DNA of 64,000 nucleotides from Asterias rubens. Taxonomy: Eukaryota > Echinodermata > Asteroidea > Forcipulatida > Asteriidae. The stretch is from assembly GCF_902459465.1 (NCBI RefSeq), contig NC_047081.1, forward strand, positions 2,666,001 to 2,730,000, given 5' to 3'. Under the pieces are notes generated by a model. That model saw only the letters and a list, made by a program, of their open reading frames with translations. It did no database searches and had not been told where the DNA came from. The number at the start of each line of letters is the position of its first letter. Position 1 is the first letter of the stretch. The translations under genes and the position numbers were made by a program. This document shows positions 27,301 through 35,856 of the stretch, in pieces.

Positions 27301-30300
27301 TATGTGATGATCAGTAGGCAGACACATTTCTGGGGTGCCTCCTGATTTATCACGTTATCTGTCAACAAGTACTACTTTCTCTATGCAGAGCTCGGGTTGT
27401 GTTGTAGACCATGGCCCAGACATTTTGGTTGTTGTCTACCACACCCCCGGCCAGTGACACTTAGCCCGGTGTGGCGGTTTCAGTCTTCCGCCGTGTTCAG
27501 TTTTTCGAGATTCAGTACGGCACTAACAATTGACTACTTTCGCTTGCTGTGCGCAGGCGTCGCATGACGTAATGTTACCGTATTTTGGTCATTTGGAAAA
27601 CTGAACACGGCGGAAAGTTGAAACCGCCACACCGGTTCATACTTCCTGCCAATGCGAATGCTCAGAGAATGTTGAGCTGTGCTCAACTCTTGTAAATATT
27701 CGCAACGAAAACAAAGTTGCGAACATCAAATTCATGTCAAATTCACTTCGCATTCGCATTTGCAGCGAAGTACGTGTATGAACTGGGCTTAACACTGGAC
27801 ATACAGTTGGTTGTTTGGTCTGCAGGTTGGCGGATGGAAGGTTTGAGTTGCCCTGCTATTTGCATACATAATACCATGAATACCTACGTTGTAGCATTCT
27901 GTGAATTCTAAACCAGGGATATAATTCTTATACTTGACTGTAAAGCGCTGTTTTATGAATTTGAAATTGGGACAAGTTTTAGTTATGGGGGGGGGGACAC
28001 GTCAAGGTTTTTTTATTTTTTTTTATTTAGAACAACCTGTTCTATCTTTACTTCACATTCCTTGTCTGTCAGTCTGTTGGGCTTCTAGTCTGATTATACA
28101 TGATAATAGTAAATGTATTGGAGGAAGATGTTTCGTTTGCAACTCATGATCAACCCGATAAAACCCTTGACTTGCCTGTGGTTTAGGCTTGTTGTCCTGT
28201 CCATACAAAGCAGCTGCATTAGGTACACCTACACAATGAGTCAAAATGAAAAAAATGAAGAAAAACAACCAGTTGAGACTTGTAAGGACATTATACTTGT
28301 ACGACAAATCAATGTTTTGTAGAAACAGTGAACATTGAGCCTTAAATCTTATTTGCTGTACTAATTAGCACACAAAATTCAACAAATCTATTGTGGAAGT
28401 GTCGTGGCTGAGCGGTTAAGATCACTGAAATCAAACTCTTCAATCAGCAGAGTGAGGGTTCGAATCCCAAGCCGTGACACTTGTGTTCTTAAGCAAGACA
28501 CTTAACCAGTGCTTCGTCCTTCGGATGGGACGTTAAAGCCGTTGGTCCCGTGTAACGCATTTAAAATAACCCAGTGCACCTGTCGAAAAGAGAAGGGGTT
28601 CGCCCCGGTGTTCCTGGCGATTGTAAGCGCAGAATTCAGATGTAAGCAGAGCCATGAAATTGGGTCCAGAATGTGTGTTCTTACCTGCAGCGGCTGGCTG
28701 TTGGTATTGTTGCTGGGCTGGCTGCTGCTGCGGCTGCTGCTGCGGCTGCTGCTGCTGCTGCTGCTGCTGCTGCGGATACCCTGCTGAGGTTCCATAGGGT
28801 GCTGGAGGTTGACCATAGGGTGCACTTCCTACTGGAGGCTGGCCATAAGGTGCTGCTGATGCTGCAAGTATACAATCATACAAGTGAACAATAGCAAAAC
28901 CACCTGCAATAAACTATCCTTTAAGGTCTGCCCACTAACTCATGGACAAATCAGGGTGTGGGTTCGGATCCCGGTCATGACACTTGCTACATAAAATTGG
29001 GGAGGTAGTACTCTTTGCTCTACTGGCTAGGCTTCGAATTGAAGATACCCAAGCCTACATTCGTATGGACTGTGAAAGGGGTAACCCTGTTTCAGCCCTA
29101 GGAGTAGGTGGCAATGGCCTCTGGAAAAAAATAATTGTAGCTTACTATTAATATTTAGATTTATAGTTGCTCCTTAAAGTCAAGAGCACACAGCCACAAC
29201 TCTACCATGTCCTTTATACTTACACTCCGTCTTCAAAAAGCTTCAAGAGAATCCAACTCAAACCCAAATCAAAGTTTATCACACATCATTAGAAACCAGG
29301 GCTACGATAAGCAACTTATGTTCACAGGGCAACTTGTATATTCCTCGAACCACCAGAAAATCAGGAGACAGAGCATTTTCAGTTGCAGGCCCTAGGATGT
29401 GGAATTCCCTTCCAAACTCAACCAAAAATTCTAGGTCTGTTACCTTGTTCAAAAGGTCTCTGAAAACATTCCTTTTCAATCAGTAAATCTTGCATTGCTT
29501 GGCCTGCGGTTTTAGTCAAAGAGCTTTTCGCGGGACTTTCTTGGCTAAATGCTGCAAGCTTTGCCTAGTCGTGGTTTTCCTCTTGGTTTTTGTTTGCATT
29601 CCTTTTTTTGTTTTTTCCTGTCATTCTCTGAGCGCTTTGTAACCTTAGGAAAAGGCGCTATATAATGGTATTATTATTATTATTTCATTTTATCACAGCA
29701 TGCAAAAGAAAGATCTCATTTTCCTTTGTGCCGGTAACTCCTCGAGCCGGGCTACGTCCCGTAGCCTTAGATCTCAAGGGTCTTTCTCAGGATCCTCGCT
29801 GTTCCCAAAAGCGCTGCCTTCTGTAATAGATCTACCCTCACATTTGTCCCTATTTCATCTCGATGTTTCCCCAGTGCTTTGGGAATGGTGCCAAGTGCTC
29901 CAACCACCACGGGGACTACTTATTTTTTAATGTTTGGGGCCAAAAATCTGACATAGCATCTTTAAGTGTAAGCTTTTTCATGACAGAATAAAAAACTGGC
30001 CCTCATACATTGTACAATTTTTGGTAAACTTCTATAAACATCGTTACAAATGGAAACAAATTAAACTAACTTACTTCCATAGGGCTGTGCACCTGCAGCT
30101 GGAGGGTAACCTGCAGCCTGTTCAGAAAAACAAAAAAATGAAACGGGCAACATAAATGAGGGCACAATGGAGAATATCACGAAAATAAAAAGTGGTCTGG
30201 ACGTTTTGAAGAGTATAATCTGTGGAAGTATATAGGCCTATCAACACCAAGCAAATCTTCAAACATTACATAGTTTGAATCCGAATCTCCAAAATGGAGT

Positions 30301-33300
30301 CATGTCAAAGCAGTCCTTCCTTTTGTAAGGTGGGGCCATTAATTTGTTTTTGCTTAAAGCCATTGGACACTTTCGGTAAACAGTATTGTCCAAGTCACAC
30401 ACTTCGTGTATCACAATATAGAATAACAAACCTGTGAAAATTTAGGCTCAATCGGTCATCAGAGTCGGGAGAAAATAGCGGGAAAACCCACCATTGGTTT
30501 CCGCACGTTTCGCTGTATCATGACATGTGTTTAAAATAAATCCGTAATTCTTGCTATCGAGAATTGATGTTGTTTTAAAGGCAGTGGACACTATTGGTAA
30601 TTACTCAAAATAAGTATTAGCATAAAACCTTTCTTGGTGACGAGTAAGGGGGAGAGGTTGATGGTATAAAACATTGTGAAAAACGGCTCCCTCTGAAGTG
30701 CCATAGTTTTCGAGAGAGAAGTAGTTTTCACGAATTTGATTTTGAGACCTCAGATTTAGAACTTGAGGTCTCGAAATCAACCATCTAAACGCACACAACT
30801 TCGTGTGACAAGGTTTTTTTTCTTTCATTATTATCTCGCAACTTCGATGACCAATTGAGCTCAAATTTCCACAGGTTAGTTATTTTATGCATTATGTTGA
30901 GATACACCAAGTGAGAAGGCTAGTCTTTGACAATAGTGACCACTGCCTTTAATGTTTTCTCAAAAAGTAAGCATTTCATGGAATAATATTTCAAGAGAAG
31001 TCCTTCACCATTACATTCTGTAAAACCGGTAAATTATTTGTAAATCTGTGAACTTTTTTCTGTACCGAAAGTGTCCAATGGCTTTAATAATAATGCTAAC
31101 ATAATGCTTATTTACAGGCAACTTTACAAAGTAAGATACATCTAGGATGTACAATAAAAGTCACCTAAAAGCAGAATTAAGTGTCCAAATATGAATCAAC
31201 AACACCAAAAAGCCATTCATCAGCTCATTGCATTCACTGCAATTTTGTAATGTCAGGTACAGAGGTGGCTGTCAGCTTAACTTGCAGTTTAAACCAAGTT
31301 TTTTTAGTACTAGGGCCTATTTGATTAAATTGAGAAACTCAAGTTTTTGATCATGCTCAATAACAAAAGTGTGCCATTTAAATATGTCCACAAAAGTTGT
31401 GTTTAAACACGTCTTCATCCTTTGTGAAAAGTTTTTCAAGCAATTAAAATTGATAATTGTGTTTTAGTTTGAATTTACCATTTAGGACTCATGAACATGT
31501 TACAAAAGACATAGCTAACTGTGCATTCAGAACAAACTGCTAAAAACAGCCTTGAATATTGTTTGAAATCTAGTAGCAGCATATAATGTCAAAAGTCATT
31601 TCCTGGTTCATGTCTACACACAAGGAGTACCACAAGGTTTGATTCTTGGCACCTTGATGTTCGAAGAAAAATGAACTACGTGTATAGTATGACAGGATTT
31701 CAACCTGTTACCATGGTTACCTCCGGATAAGGGATGGACTCAACAATTTGCAATAATTACTTCCTTTTTTAGTCAATATCCTTGTTCAATGTTGAATGGG
31801 TGAATAGCCTCCGACTGGCAACCCTTAATGCTCTTACAAAGAAATTGACAAAATGGGGCCTAAAATTGCACTTAACAGTTTGGAGGCTGCAGACCTGTTC
31901 AGATCCCACTTAAAGGCAGTGGACACTATTGGTAATTACTCAAAATAATTATTGGCATAAAACCATACTTGGAAACGAGTAATGGGGAGAGATTGATGGT
32001 ATAAAACATTGTGGGAAACAGCTCCCTCTGAAGTGACCTAGTTTTGGAGACAGAAGTAATTTTCCACGAATTTGATTTCGAGACCTCAAGTTTAGAACTT
32101 GAGGTCTCGAAATCAAGCATCTGAAAGCACACAACTTCGTGTGACAAGGGTGTTTTTTCTTTCATAGTTATCTCGCAACTTCGACGACTGATCGAGCTAA
32201 AAAAATTCACAGGTTTGTTATTTTATGCATATGTTGAGATACACCAAGTGAGAAGACTGCTCTTTGACAATTACCAATAGTGTACAGTGTCTTTAAAGTA
32301 AACTTTTGTTGTTCAAAAGCATAATAAATTTTTAAAAATTATGAAAGCCACACCAACAAATTAATTCATTTATAAATATGACTCCTGCGAAATGTTCTTT
32401 CTAAGCAGTCTGATGTGGAACTTAGACAAAAGCATTTAGGCTACAATGTCACTGTTAGATGTTGTGTCAAAACCTCCAAGCTGTTTGAGGTAGCAGAATT
32501 CCGCGGACTTTGATAACAAAAGGACCTGTAGCATTTGTGGGGTTAAGTACTATAGTTAAGGATTTAAAGGGAAGGTACACGATTGGTAGTTACTCAAAAG
32601 AAATACTAACTTAAAAACTGACTTGCACCGAGCATTGGAGAGCTGTTGAGAGTATTCTTATCTCAGGCCTGTATGCTTCATTTTTGAAAGGGCAAGGGCA
32701 CCAAGGCATTTTCTCCTTGAAAAGGGCACCCTATGAGGAAGTTGTAAATTTCTACTGGAGCATTTTAAGGGCATTGAGGCAATGACCAGGGGCCACGGAG
32801 GCGATCGCCTTCGTTGCCTCCGTGAAGTATCAGGCCTGTATCTGAGAGCACACAAATTCGTCCAACAAGGGTGTTTTTTCTTTCATAATTTTCTCGCAAC
32901 TTCGATGACCAAGTGAGCCCAAATGTTCACAGGCTTGTTATTTTATGATTATAATGGGATACACCAAGTGAGAACACTGGTCTTTGACACAATTACCAAA
33001 CATGTACTGTGCCTTTAAATACATTTTTGAGTTACCAATTAATTACAAAAAAAGCACTGATCGTTCATTTGAACTCGAGGTAGTACATTGTATACATTTG
33101 GAGCATTATTGTTTGCAAAATTTGAACCTTGACTATTTGGGAAGTGCAAACCAACGACTTTTTTTCCCCACAACCCCTTGCCTGCTGATAAGCTCGCCCG
33201 CCCCCACTGTGATGTCTTCCACTGTGATGTCACAGAGTATAATAAATATTTTACCGACAGGCAGCGCTTCCACACTCCCATTGGTTTTGCACATCTCTTA

Positions 33301-33898
33301 AAGGGTACATTTACCCTTTTAAAATGATGGATACATGGGCTTGCAAACAGCTGTTTGAGGCAGGTATTGGGAACCAGTAACAAGCTGTATGGAGATGCTA
33401 CAGTTTGTCATATGATTTACAGTTTACTTAACCTTTAAAATGAATGAATTATAGACATACCGGAGCAGGGTATCCTGTCGGAGCACCCCCTGCAGGTGGG
33501 TAGCCACCCCCTGCAGGAGGGGGCGCATACCCACCAGGGCCTCCCGCTGGGGGCGGGTACCCTCCTGGTGCACCCGCTGGGGGCGGGTAGCCTCCCGGTG
33601 CACCCGCTGGGGGCGGGTACCCTCCTGGTGCACCCGCTGGGGGCGGGTACCCTCCTGGTGCACCCGCTGGGGGCGGGTAGCCTCCTGGTGCACCAGCTGG
33701 GGGTGGGTATCCTCCTGGTGCACCCGCTGGGGGCGGGTAGCCTCCTGGTGCACCCGCTGGGGGCGGGTAGCCTCCTGGTGCACCCGCTGGGGGCGGATAT
33801 CCAGCAGGTGCTGGAGCATAGCCTTGAGATGGGTAGCCTGCTCCTGGGGGAGCATAGCTACCAGGTGGAGCATAGCCGCCTGGGGGAGGATAACTCAT
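15197..33898 (-). CDS. Annexin A7/A11-like, 13 coding exons, 577 residues
   Basis: Minus-strand coding exons: 33898-33461, 30117-30075, 28861-28685, 28228-28176, 26946-26793, 25968-25874, 24665-24552, 23246-23156, 21526-21447, 20023-19853, 18413-18338, 16391-16279, 15325-15197 (stop included). Every phase joins and the sum is 1734 nt. Residues 1-237 are a low-complexity Gly/Tyr/Pro/Ala/Gln head typical of A7 and A11. From about 272 to 577 come four annexin repeats with type II Ca2+ motifs: KGMGTDE (repeat 1), KGLGTDE (2), KKWGTDE (3, lacking the usual Gly) and KGAGTDD (4). [10 protein letters not shown] closes repeat 2 and [10 protein letters not shown] closes repeat 4. Annexins bind acidic phospholipids when Ca2+ rises; the long head of A7/A11 drives phase separation and vesicle or RNA-granule tethering (family knowledge). 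Introns hold MITEs, SINEs and LINE fragments. Assignment to A7 rather than A11 is not possible by eye. Confidence 0.93.
15383..15757 (+). mobile_element. Shell-variant TTAA MITE with a different hairpin core
   Basis: Ends are TTAAAGGGAAGGTACACATT and CGTGTACTGTGCCTTGA. The shell matches family 1 (AACTCCCTCTGAAGTAACGT, ATCTGAAAGCACACA). The core, however, is an unrelated perfect palindrome at 15547-15578 (AATAAAAGACTTCTAG and its complement). Confidence 0.82.
15778..16151 (+). mobile_element. Family-2 TTAA MITE
   Basis: TTAAAGCCATTGGACACATT to GTGTCCAATGGCTTAA. Core near CAATTCTCGATATCGAGAG. Starts about 20 bases after the preceding MITE. Confidence 0.85.
16545..16877 (-). mobile_element. Second tRNA-derived SINE family
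   Basis: On the minus strand: GTGTCACGGCCAAGTGGTTA head, B-box GGGTTCGAACCCC, a distinct body, then AAATGCGCTATATAAGAA and (TTA)n. It lies just upstream (genomic right) of annexin exon 12. Confidence 0.75.
18001..18284. repeat. Inverted-repeat element, about 285 bp
   Basis: AAGAACTAGAGGGCGCACTGG-type left arm pairs with CCAGTGCGCCCTCTAGTTCT. Annexin intron 11, about 50 bases beyond exon 11. Confidence 0.75.
18470..18790. mobile_element. Rearranged family-1 MITE
   Basis: Begins like the reverse orientation (GGTAATTGTCAAAGACTAGC) and then switches to internal sequence of the forward orientation (CTCTGAAGTGATGTAG). Likely an internal inversion or a recombinant. Confidence 0.6.
19655..19830 (+). 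mobile_element. Short tRNA-like SINE
   Basis: A/B-box-like sequence (TATTTGGTAAGACACTGCTC, GGTTCGAATCCCAC) and tail CTGAGTATACAGTGCTAACA. Homologous to 60224-60372. It is not an intact tRNA gene. Confidence 0.6.
20313..20520 (+). mobile_element. tRNA-derived SINE, copy A (truncated)
   Basis: The head GTGTCGTGGCCGAGCGGTTA with a B-box (GGGTTCAAATCC) is tRNA-Ser/Leu-like. The body includes GCAAGACACTTAGCC and GATGGGACGTAAAGCCGT. It is cut at GAAAAGAGA and joined tail-to-tail to copy B. Confidence 0.8.
20521..20925 (-). mobile_element. tRNA-derived SINE, copy B (near full length)
   Basis: Read on the minus strand it starts with the same tRNA-like head at 20925. It runs through GGGGTTCGCCCCGGTGTTCC and GCACCTTGTAAACCC and ends ACTTCGATATTATT at 20521. 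It gives the family consensus length of about 405 bp. Confidence 0.8.
20926..21137 (+). mobile_element. SINE 3' half, copy C
   Basis: Starts GAAGGGGTTCGCC-like and runs to GACTTCGATATTATTATT. It lacks the tRNA head and is inverted relative to copy B, forming a large palindrome around 20926. Confidence 0.75.
21305..21416 (+). mobile_element. SINE internal fragment, copy D
   Basis: About 110 bp matching the middle of the SINE (GGTGTTCCTGGCTGTGGC to CACTGCAATAACCTAT). Confidence 0.7.
21595..21984 (+). mobile_element. Family-1 TTAA MITE
   Basis: Complete, TTAA to TTAA, hairpin near 21757-21801. In annexin intron 8. Confidence 0.88.
22127..22504 (+). mobile_element. Family-1 TTAA MITE
   Basis: TTAAATGCAGTGGACACTAT to CCACTGTCTTTAA; in annexin intron 8. 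Confidence 0.86.
23305..23668 (+). mobile_element. Family-1 TTAA MITE
   Basis: Complete, TTAA to TTAA. Lies 60 bases 5' (gene sense) of annexin exon 8. Hairpin near 23452-23496 with one arm mismatch. Confidence 0.88.
23667..23843. repeat. Inverted-repeat element, AAGCCCGG ends
   Basis: AAGCCCGGTTCGAATGCGAA pairs with GCTGGAAGTATGAACCGGGCTT-type sequence. Abuts the family-1 MITE at its TTAA. Confidence 0.65.
23983..24122. repeat. Fold-back repeat
   Basis: GTTATCACACAATCGCGAGT pairs with ATGAGCACGTGTGTGATAAC; inner arms ATATAGCGCTTCTGCGTC / GACGCACTATAT. Annexin intron 7. Confidence 0.65.
25440..25736 (+). mobile_element. LINE 3' end, second lineage
   Basis: A frame ending [19 protein letters not shown], then [17 protein letters not shown] and TAG (25599-25601), followed by AAGCGCTATATAAATG and (TTA)n. 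It has the same protein tail type as the 29.2-kb fragment but a different sequence. Inside annexin intron 6. Upstream sequence to about 25080 may belong to it. Confidence 0.65.
26055..26300 (-). repeat. Interspersed repeat, annexin intron 5
   Basis: AACGCCACGGGACAAGATAC, TGGTACCCTAGAAAATGTTG and CTACAATCATGT-type motifs; reverse-complement copy at 59890-60145. Confidence 0.7.
26565..26775. mobile_element. GGGCCC-ended MITE beside annexin exon 5
   Basis: GGGCCCAATTTCATAGCTGT to GCTCTATGAAATTGGGCCC. Starts only 16 bases past the exon 5 donor. Confidence 0.8.
27172..27268. repeat. Palindromic repeat, second copy
   Basis: CTCGGTAAAATTTGGACTGT and ACAGTCCAAATTTTACC arms, then GCGATAATATTCC as in the 1-kb copy. 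Annexin intron 4. Confidence 0.75.
27461..27792. repeat. Nested fold-backs in annexin intron 5
   Basis: Inner arms CCGGTGTGGCGGTTTCA (27466) and TGAAACCGCCACACCGG (to 27635). Outer element starts TTAGCCCGG and continues TTCATACTTCCTGCC to ATGAACTGGGCTT, matching the family at 23667-23843. Confidence 0.65.
28176..28228 (-). CDS. Annexin exon 4 with a GC donor
   Basis: A 53-base exon ([17 protein letters not shown]) ending CCACAG|GCAAGT. The next exon starts in phase 0 (GPPPVTQP), which matches only if this GC dinucleotide is the donor. No GT nearby gives a better join, so intron 4 is of the GC-AG type. Confidence 0.75.
28394..28650 (+). mobile_element. SINE copy E in annexin intron 3
   Basis: tRNA-like head GTGTCGTGGCTGAGCGGTTA, B-box GGGTTCGAATCCC, same body as copies A and B. 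It is truncated about 35 bases from the annexin exon 3 donor. Confidence 0.8.
28685..28861 (-). CDS. Annexin poly-Gln exon (exon 3)
   Basis: It encodes [20 protein letters not shown], then a Gln run with Pro interruptions made mostly of CAG codons, then [10 protein letters not shown]. It is bounded by TTGCAG and GCAG|GTAAG. The CAG tract is a natural site of length polymorphism. A tRNA-derived SINE ends about 15-40 bases past the donor. Confidence 0.85.
29210..29684 (+). mobile_element. LINE 3' end (CR1/L2-like C-terminal RT fragment)
   Basis: The frame reading [18 protein letters not shown], then [14 protein letters not shown] and TAA (29484-29486) is the typical C-terminal tail of CR1/L2-like reverse transcriptases. 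The 3' end is GCGCTATATAATGG plus (TTA)n. Strongly 5'-truncated, inside annexin intron 2. Confidence 0.7.
29685..29921 (-). mobile_element. Second, shorter copy of the same retrotransposon 3' end
   Basis: Reverse-complement match to 55804-56043 with one difference seen over about 237 bases. Its 3' side abuts (TTA)n at 29668-29684, which is the microsatellite tail of a different LINE fragment. It sits in annexin intron 2. Confidence 0.85.
30353..31087 (-). mobile_element. Family-2 TTAA MITE interrupted by a family-1 copy
   Basis: TTAAAGCCATTGGACACTTT at the left and GTGTCCAATGGCTTTAA at the right. Interior split at TTAA by 30575-30952. Confidence 0.88.
30575..30952 (+). mobile_element. Family-1 TTAA MITE nested in family 2
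   Basis: Complete element with TTAA at both edges. Removing it with one TTAA restores the sequence seen uninterrupted in other family-2 copies (there AAACATTAAAGCAATTATCA on the opposite strand). Confidence 0.9.
31910..32296 (+). mobile_element. Family-1 TTAA MITE with perfect hairpin
   Basis: TTAA to TTAA. The core at 32072-32116 has two perfect 21-base arms around TAG. Confidence 0.9.
32564..33018 (+). mobile_element. Shell-variant MITE with a replaced core
   Basis: Ends TTAAAGGGAAGGTACACGAT and CATGTACTGTGCCTTTAA. Between about 32655 and 32842 the hairpin is replaced by about 190 bp of unrelated repeat bounded by TCAGGCCTGTAT motifs. Confidence 0.75.
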
Positions 33899-33944
33899 GA
33901 TGGTGAAGCAAGGACTGTTGTTCCTTCAAAAGGATTTTCTTTTC
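33461..33944 (-). CDS. Annexin first coding exon with 30-bp repeats
   Basis: The exon opens after an acceptor (TTTCAG to 33945). It has 46 bases of 5' UTR and starts coding at ATG 33898 ([19 protein letters not shown]). Residues about 30-119 are nine tandem 10-residue units close to [10 protein letters not shown], written by nine 30-bp DNA repeats at 33541-33810. The GYP(P)-type repeat is characteristic of annexin A7/A11 heads. Because the unit is a multiple of three, three other frames also stay open across it; they are shadows. The exon ends in phase 0 at a CCG|GTATGT donor. Confidence 0.9.
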
Positions 33945-34401
33945 CTGAAATAAACAACAAATCAATAGAATGTTACGGCGCTGTAGTTATCAAACAAAGT
34001 AAAAAAACCTGTTAAGCAATCGGTGAGTGTGGCCAGATTATAACTAGAACTACATGTACCATTGACCAACTCAACTTTTGCAGACTCAACGACTAACGAA
34101 CGGTCTGCAAAAAATTTTGTCCGTTGAGACCAGGCACATTTGAGACGAGTCATGTTGTCACATGCACACGTCACTACACTACACTATGTATTCGTTGTCA
34201 GCTTTGCTATCATGGGCAGCGGCACTACCAGTACATGTACCTCTCATCACTAATTACACTAGAGATGACAAACAATGCAGGTTGAATCCATAAAAGCGCT
34301 GCTTTTCAACACTGAACCTTGATTCTTGAAGATTCCACAATTATTGCCCAAAACCCAGCATCGGTGTTTGGTACTTCGGTCTTTACTTGTTGGGATTGGG
34401 A

Positions 34402-34552
34402 CACTCAATGGAAAAGTTTCCGTATGGCGCCACCACTTTTTCATTCGATATGAAATAAAATAGTATCTAATTTACCTCAATGAGATATCCCTTTTTTTTG
34501 TAAAAATGAGTGAAAAAGTGGTGGCGCCATACGGAAAGTTATCCCACTCAAT
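34402..34552. mobile_element. hAT-like MITE with 8-bp target duplication
   Basis: CACTCAAT at 34402-34409 and 34545-34552 flanks inverted ends GGAAAAGTTTCCGTATGGCG / CGCCATACGGAAAGTTATCC. An 8-bp duplication is the hAT signature. Lies in the annexin 5' UTR intron. Confidence 0.75.
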
Positions 34553-34554
34553 GA

Positions 34555-34795
34555 TGTACGTATACACTAACACAAAAATAACAGTAACAAGCCTGTGAAA
34601 ATTTGAGCTAAATTGGTCATCTAAATTGCTAGTTGCGATAACCAACGTAACCCTCCTGCCGACGGCGTACGGCTACGCCGTCGGCAGGAGGGTTACGTTT
34701 AAAACGCAACTACGAAATTGCGAGAAAATTATGAGAGAAAAACACCCTTGTTGGACGAATTTGTGTGCTTTCAGATAGGAATACAATACTTTCTG
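34555..34795 (-). mobile_element. Shell-variant MITE fragment carrying a fold-back insertion
   Basis: Shell motifs GCCTGTGAAAATTTGAGC and TTTGTGTGCTTTCAGATAGG match the 15.4-kb element reversed. Interrupted by the fold-back at 34630-34714. Confidence 0.7.
34630..34714. repeat. Fold-back element with 24-base perfect arms
   Basis: Arms 34646-34669 and 34674-34697 (CGTAACCCTCCTGCCGACGG...) around loop CGGC, with outer TAGTTGCG / CGCAACTA. Flanked by AAATTGC at 34623-34629 and 34715-34721, a probable target duplication. Confidence 0.8.
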
Positions 34796-35079
34796 GCTTC
34801 GTCACGGTAAAATTATCAAGAACCAAGCCTCAGCGGGTTTATTAAACCATTGAAAACCTCTTCACCACACAGTGATTCCCTTATTGGTTGAAACAATACA
34901 ACAATCTTCATACGACTAGTATAGTATTAATATTATTTATATATCATTCAATCATAAACAATCATCATCATGGATGGTCTGGAGCGGGAATTATCTCCGT
35001 TTACTGTATAACAAATTGCCCCCACAAGGCAAGGTAAACTTAGTTGTGTCTAGTGACTTATCCATGTCTCATGACTTAC

Positions 35080-35170
35080 CTTCCAGGAGATATGTAGGCC
35101 TGTCTTCGAATTGAAAGAGCTTGAATTGTGAAGAAAGGCATGCATTCGTGAATGGAATGATTAACGTTGT
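35080..35170 (-). other. Candidate 5' non-coding exon of the annexin
   Basis: The first coding exon starts with an acceptor inside the 5' UTR, so at least one upstream exon must exist. The strongest donor upstream on this strand is GGAAG|GTAAGT at 35080. The upstream boundary (transcription start) given here is approximate. Not supported by transcript data. Confidence 0.35.
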
Positions 35171-35710
35171 TGGGTCGACGGCCGGGAAGAGGAAGAATCT
35201 CTATCATCAGTATGCATTTTGATAACTCACGCCCAAAATCAGCATACGGCTTATAATTTGCGCACGCGAATCAATAAAAAGCGCGTCTTCACAAATTGCG
35301 CTCAACAAACACGTACTACATACATGTACCATGGAGGAAGAAAATCATGTACTACGCAGCTAGCCCCACCCACCGTCATCTTACTAGACTTGTGGACAAG
35401 TCGTTAAATGTCGTCGCGCTGATAGCGTTCCGATTCTGTTCCGAATCTCCCCCATAGATTATAATTGTTCTATATCTAGATCTATCTATAATATCCCCGC
35501 GATATCTCTCATTGGTAGAAGTGGCCAACCAGCAGTTCGTGCGAGAGCAATGATCTCGCGAGAGCACCGACACAAATCGAATATCTCAACGCGGCAGACT
35601 AGACCAAAATGACTTGTCTACAAGTCTATCATCATATTATGGATGAACCTGAGCACTAGCCTTGTGTCAAGCAAGCACCAAAACTAAAACTGCATAGATA
35701 CTATAATACT

Positions 35711-35856
35711 GCACGGTACAAAAATACTTGATACCGTGGGGTCGAAGCGTTGCTTTTCGAGGTATCAACTGATCCTATCTCGTTGTAACCTCACTGATAA
35801 CTCGAAAAGCTTCGGTTCGACCCCACGGAGATCAACAGTACTGCTATGGACCGTGC
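35711..35856. repeat. Fold-back repeat
   Basis: GCACGGT ... CCGTGGGGTCGAAGC pairs with GCTTCGGTTCGACCCCACGG ... ACCGTGC. Confidence 0.7.

Noticed and set aside
31926..32210. Recurrent peptide [14 protein letters not shown] seen in many places
   Set aside because: It is a translation of the family-1 MITE shell and hairpin, with stops and frameshifts in different copies; not a protein family.
33424..33900. Second minus-strand frame and a plus-strand frame over the annexin first exon
   Set aside because: A 30-bp repeat keeps several frames open; only the YPPPAG frame joins in phase with the other annexin exons.
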